DNA of 64,000 nt from Pelomyxa schiedti (taxonomy: Eukaryota; Evosea; Pelobiontida; Pelomyxidae). Under the pieces are notes generated by a model. It was not told the DNA's origin. It saw only the letters and a list, made by a program, of their open reading frames with translations, and did no database searches. Positions within the stretch are counted from its first letter, which is position 1, and each line of letters begins with the position of its first letter. Location: assembly GCA_020536535.1 (NCBI GenBank), contig JAHLWZ010000790.1:310001-374000 (forward strand). Direction: 5' to 3'. The position numbers and the translations under genes are program-made. Shown piece by piece: positions 59,770 to 64,000 of this stretch.

Positions 59770-60618
59770 TCATGTGTGGAGTAAAGGTTGGGACACAGGG
59801 AGTATGGAGGTAGATGTAGTTGTTGGTGTGGGGTTTTCCTGGCTGTTATTCTTGTTCTGGCTCTTCTTATTCTTGTGCTTGTTTTTGTGCCTGGGTTTGC
59901 TCTTTCCCTTTCTTGTGTGCTTTTTTGGTGTTTTTGCGGTGGGAATAGGAACCGTGACTGTGCCTTGTTTGATCGGAGCCACATCCACCTCCATATTGGT
60001 GCCTGTAACATTTACATCATTCGTTGTGACAGTGGAATTGCCACCAGAAGACCCCTGCACGCCACTCTGTTGGAGAAGGTTCTGATTCTTGTTCTTGTTC
60101 TTGTTCTTGCCCTTGCTCTTGTTACTGACACTGATCTTGCATTTGCCCTGCTTGCTTTTCCCCCTTCTCCTTCTTCTCCTGCTGCCTCGTGTGCAATCGC
60201 CGCAGCCACCAGGGGCGACCGCGGGACCCCCGCCGCCCGGCGCGAGCAGCATCGCGGCGAGGGCGCGGGGGGACACGGTGTGGTAGCGCCTCAGGGCCCC
60301 GCAGGTGCGGCAGCGCCACGCGACGTGGGTGCGGCGCCAGGGGCACACCTTGGCCCGCGCCGTGACCCCCGCCACCAGCGGCGTGCTGCAGATGCGGCAG
60401 AGGGAGCGCTTCAGGCTGGGCGACAGCCGCAGCACCTGCTTCTGTGCGACTGTGCGCAGGGTGCGGGAGTAGATGGCCGACAACTGGGGCACCGCGGGCA
60501 GCAAAAGCAGCGACGCCTGGTGCAGGTAGTTCATCCTCTTGAAGCTGTCCTCATTACAATACACCTTGAGTGCCTTTTTACTCGGTTCCGCTGCCGTTCC
60601 GTTGTTTTCCTCCATCAT
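59770..60618 (-). CDS. RPP21: RNase P/MRP subunit RPP21 (Rpr2 family)
   Basis: ATG 60618 (MMEENNGTAAEPSKKALKVY). No intron is needed. The conserved Rpr2 core reads RMNYLHQASLLLL, AIYSRTLRTVAQKQVLRLSP, SLKRSLCRICSTPLVAG and WRCRTCGALRRY; the two Cys pairs form the zinc site. Human RPP21 ends soon after this, but here about 150 extra residues follow. They include a GGCGDCTRG, an Arg/Lys run, Lys-Asn repeats, Thr-rich stretches and KKHTRKGKSKPRHKNKHKNK. Role: protein subunit of the nuclear ribonucleoprotein that trims tRNA 5' leaders. The core, roughly 60190-60530, is very GC-rich while the tail is not. It lies on the minus strand between two glycosidase genes. Confidence 0.88.
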   Translation of the reverse strand: MMEENNGTAAEPSKKALKVYCNEDSFKRMNYLHQASLLLLPAVPQLSAIYSRTLRTVAQKQVLRLSPSLKRSLCRICSTPLVAGVTARAKVCPWRRTHVAWRCRTCGALRRYHTVSPRALAAMLLAPGGGGPAVAPGGCGDCTRGSRRRRRRGKSKQGKCKISVSNKSKGKNKNKNKNQNLLQQSGVQGSSGGNSTVTTNDVNVTGTNMEVDVAPIKQGTVTVPIPTAKTPKKHTRKGKSKPRHKNKHKNKKSQNKNNSQENPTPTTTSTSILPVSQPLLHT

Positions 60619-60669
60619 TTTCGAATGTTTTTCTTTTTTGTGATTGAATCTTGGAGAAAGAACTGGTAT

Positions 60670-63600
60670 TTAGCAGTACAAGAGCAGACTGGAAGTTGCT
60701 GGTTTGGGAGAACCAATTTCGATTATGCGCTCCATGTCACAGGGGATACTGAGTTTCCTTCCATCTGTTGTGGGATTGATTAACTGCTCTGTTTTGGTAT
60801 GTTTGGGTACTTACTTGTGGTTTGTTTTGAAATGGCAAGGCTCTCAGTGTAGAGTGGTATGGTTACAATGGTTGAGGCTCCAGGCTGTAGCATTGACACC
60901 CTATCAAACCCAAATAATTTACGGAATGGAACAGTTGTTCCATTTCCAGTGATGAAACCTAAGACACTAACATCACTGGCAACGGGCCCAGTGTTAGTCA
61001 CTTTGACTTGATAGTTTGTCACAACTGAGTGATCCCTTATGAGTATAACTAAATAAGTTGATTAACATGGATAAGCACAAACCTCTCAAGCTGCGCTTCT
61101 AGGTCTTCAGTGGAAAACTTCGAAACTGAGGATGATAATAGTTGGTAGTCAAATGTAGTATAACTCAGGCCAAAACCAAATTCGTACAAAGGCGTGCTCT
61201 ACAGGAAGAAATCCGTGATTGGTTTGAGGCACAAAGATAAAAGACCTGGTAATACAAGTAGGTTATTCCACCGTTATCTTTTATAGACTGATCCGTCATT
61301 TTCCTCCGATTGACGAAATCTGGTTTTCATTAGGTAAATGCTTTTTATAGCTTCCCAAACCTGCGTCATACACAGTATATGGAAGTCGGCCTGAAGGAGA
61401 AACATCTCCAAAGAGAACGGAGGCAATAGCGTCTCCACCAAGCTCTCCAGGGTAAAAAGCATCTACTATTGCTGGAACATTTTCCTGTAAAAAAAAAAAG
61501 GTCTGTGCTGAGCCCTAGAAAGGACAACTTACAATAAGCCACTCTACTGCTAGCTGTCCACCATGAATGAGCACCACAACAGTCGGTGTTCCAGTGCCAA
61601 AAACCGCTTGTATTAACTGGATTGTGTTAGTTGCATCCAATCCAGTGGTTTGTTACGGGGAGCTGTTGGCCCGGAAGAGAAATATCAAGTCTGTCATGGC
61701 CCTCATCTTCTCTTGCATCCCCTCCCCCTTGACCAGGGTGCAACCCAACAAACACAAGTGCTACCTGTGAGCTGTTACTCATTCATCCACTTTTATGGTC
61801 ATAACCTCAGCTGCAGATGCTACAGAAACGGCTTCGGCAAAGCCACTTGTATCATCTCCACTTAGCTGGCAGCCCATAGCAGTACCAACCACATTAGCAT
61901 TACCAATAAGACTCTTGATAGCTTTTTCTGGGGAGTGATCTTCCACGAGAGTATTCGTTCCCCTATAAATTGATAGCATGTCTTGGGTTGCATTGAAGTG
62001 CTTTGATAGGAAAATAAGTGCAGGAGGAAGAAAGGATTAACAGTACCGGTCCTATTAACGCCACTCGTGTGGTTTTGCTCAGTGGCAGAATGTTGTCATT
62101 CTTCAACAAGACAATGGACTGAGGTCATGTTAAAAAGTTTTGTTGTTGCCATTATTAGTATTATTATTGACTCTTGCCTGCTGTGAAGCTTCCAAAGCCA
62201 CTTGACGGTGCTCGGGTGAGTCAACTTGTTCTGGCCCATAAGTGCTCCATGGAACCTGGAACTATTAGTACATGTTGCAGTGATAACCGAGAAAAAAACC
62301 AGAGAGGGGGTATCCAATTCTCCCAGTGTAAACACTTGGGTCCAAACTCGTACAAAAGCTGCATCCAGTGCAGATTCTGGAACAGCACCATCTCTTACAG
62401 CCTTTGGTAAATGCTCACCAAAGAATTTGTCACAAGCAGCGTCACAACCAGATAGCACAGCAGCAGCGGCGGTTTCATCATAGTTGTGTGTGTAGTGATG
62501 CTTATGAAATAAGTAAAAAGACTTGTTGTATGTGAAGATGGACTACCGATGAGAATATTTCTGAGACAGCATTGCACTATAAAGGAATAAGTCAAATATT
62601 CCCAAATAAGAATCATACATCAGAAACAAAGAATCCCTCAAATCCCCACTCTCCTCGAGCCACTTCATTCATGAACTCATTGTTAGCACAGGAGGGTACA
62701 CCATTCACAGCGTTCTATTTTATGTGAAAACTTTCTAAGGTTAAGAAAAAACACACATAGGCACACATGATGGACCGTAAATTTGCGCGTTGTATAGCTG
62801 CCTGGAAAGGTGGGAAGTAATAGTTGTATTGATCATCCTCAGATACAAGTGCATTGTAAGAACTGTTGTATAGCCGTTGAAAATCAAAATAGAGGAAAGA
62901 ATGACGAACCTTCGATCGTAAATTAACCAGCTATCCAGATCTTTTGATTAAAGTTTAAACTTCCAAAAATATTGAATTTTGCAGGCCTGGGAATACTTAC
63001 CATAATCAGCATAATGTTTTGCTGTTGGTACAGACTTCAGGTATAATCCATTCACTGGATCTGGAGCAGTTGTATTTTGCATGGCTGTGATCCAATATGT
63101 TGCATACTCGCTTGTTAAGTAGGGCTTTTTAGAGGTCAGTACCATGGAGAAAAGGTGGTCTGACGCATTACATCTTCGCCTGGAACTTCTTGTCCCCTTC
63201 CCCATCGAGGATCGCTATACAAATTAAGTAAATAGAATAAGAAGACAAGTAAGACGTACCGGAAAAGGTTTATATCAGGGGCCCATAGAAGCAATCCAGC
63301 AATGTCTTGATTATACAAGGCACGAGCTTCAGTAGAAATCATTTCTCCAATCTGTATTTACTTGAGACAATGATTACACTTCTGAGAAATAAACTGTTGT
63401 CCACAAAGTGCGATTAAATGTTGCCCCCAGAGCTAGGGCATGAGGAAAACTAATGTTGAAGTTAGAAATTCCTGTATTGAAGAAAAATTTGGCTGCCTTG
63501 TAGGACATCCAGTGTTGCCATTGTAGGTAGCTCCACAGTCAGTACAAACACCATGTAGCGCCTCTGAATACCGAAGAAAAGGTACCCCCAGTCGAGGAAT

Positions 63601-64000
63601 GCCTGGAGCACCACCAGCCCTGCTCCACATATTCAGACACTTTTCTTCTAGTGTCAATCGACTAATTTCAAGTAAGGGAGATTTAAAAAGCTGTGAAAAG
63701 GAGTGTACGAAACAAGATCTTGAGCTCTAACGGTGGGATCAACAGATGGAGAACAATAGGGATAAGAGGAGAAAGGAGTGGTGAAACATGAAGCTGTCTC
63801 AGGAGTGGCATCAAGGCACAACCCAGTAGCATTGTGCACAATAAAAGAGGAGGCAGAGTCATAGTACCATTGCTGGAGGAAATCATCTCTACCAATTTTT
63901 AAGAGAAAAAAAAGGAAAGATAATAGAACTACACTCGGCATTCCATCATAATAAGACTTGCACCTTCTGCGTCACCTACTGTTGATAGGCAATAGTGTCT
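60670..64000 (-). CDS. GH3 glycosidase (beta-xylosidase type) with N-terminal ricin-B-like lectin; 5' partial
   Basis: The gene enters from the right edge. Its first visible part, SLIMMEC joined to [19 protein letters not shown] and [10 protein letters not shown], has the QxW pattern of a ricin-B lectin repeat. The GH3 catalytic region follows: [65 protein letters not shown] and FEGFFVSD joined to CNAVSEIF. The Asp of VSD is the nucleophile, split from CNAV by an intron at about 62578-62619. The second domain has [15 protein letters not shown] and [15 protein letters not shown] with [14 protein letters not shown] FnIII-like end includes [20 protein letters not shown], and the stop is at 60670-60672. 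Family role: removes beta-linked xylose or glucose from plant or bacterial polymers. The ATG at 63941 is not the start, since homology continues upstream of it. Confidence 0.9.

Noticed and set aside
59788-60783. 331-codon plus-strand frame over RPP21
   Set aside because: Long only because the GC-rich antisense strand lacks stops; the minus strand matches RPP21.
63654-63941. ATG 63941 as the GH3 start with a signal-like [14 protein letters not shown]
   Set aside because: That segment is a T-rich intron; lectin-like sequence continues upstream and splices to DDFLQQW.
1-64000. Bacterial operons, CRISPR arrays, insertion sequences, retroelements
   Set aside because: Genes are intron-rich on both strands, no spaced direct repeats or transposase/reverse-transcriptase motifs were seen; the regular 300-base rhythm at 29.6-38.8 kb is the TIG exon array.

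Overview
The window is nuclear DNA from an intron-rich, gene-dense unicellular eukaryote. Genes are broken by many short GT-AG introns, mostly about 35-60 bases, with pyrimidine-rich 3' ends and long T tracts. The gene content is eukaryotic throughout: ribosomal protein uL22, UFL1, CSA/ERCC8, the GCFC factor PAXBP1, RNase P subunit RPP21, an adrenodoxin-type ferredoxin, an ArfGAP, an RBR ubiquitin ligase and SR-type proteins. A membrane kinase with a beta-sandwich before its kinase domain resembles kinases I associate with amoebae such as Entamoeba. TIG repeats are also found in dictyostelid recognition proteins. An amoeba-like protist is therefore my best guess, at low confidence.

Layout. 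1-2415 (+): end of an RBR ligase with a GAT-like adaptor region. 2593-6795 (-): a secreted/surface protein with six repeats, a propeller-like region, a Notch-type LNR and a TM segment. 6979-14539 (+): an RRM-RRM-SURP-CID-RS splicing protein, a PP2C phosphatase and ribosomal protein uL22. 14589-22190: a two-TM protein (-), UFL1 (+), a small unknown gene (-), a YdjM-like membrane hydrolase (+), another small unknown gene (-) and mitochondrial-type ferredoxin (+). 22363-29147 (+): a very large RS/Q-rich protein with a B-box-like zinc cluster. 29482-40993 (+): a giant receptor kinase with about 29 extracellular TIG domains, one TM segment, a beta-sandwich and a TKL-type kinase. 41069-52099: DUSP-UBL protein (-), ArfGAP (+), serine carboxypeptidase (-), PAXBP1 (+), two-RRM protein (-) and ERCC8 (+). 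52152-64000 (all -): a DUF4062/NACHT/TPR NTPase, a secreted six-hairpin glycosidase, RPP21 and a ricin-lectin GH3 glycosidase that runs off the right edge.

The genes do not form one pathway. Several themes recur: RNA processing (RRM/SURP/CID protein, SR giant, PAXBP1, two-RRM protein, RPP21), ubiquitin-like signalling (RBR ligase, UFL1, DUSP-UBL, CSA), surface sensing (LNR protein, TIG kinase) and secreted or lysosomal digestion (S10 peptidase, GH3, six-hairpin glycosidase). Packing is tight. Divergent pairs share 150-320 base spacers and convergent pairs end 30-180 bases apart. I found no convincing tRNA, rRNA, CRISPR or transposon. Exon joins were worked out by hand from reading frames, splice dinucleotides and family similarity, so individual boundaries may be off by a few codons.
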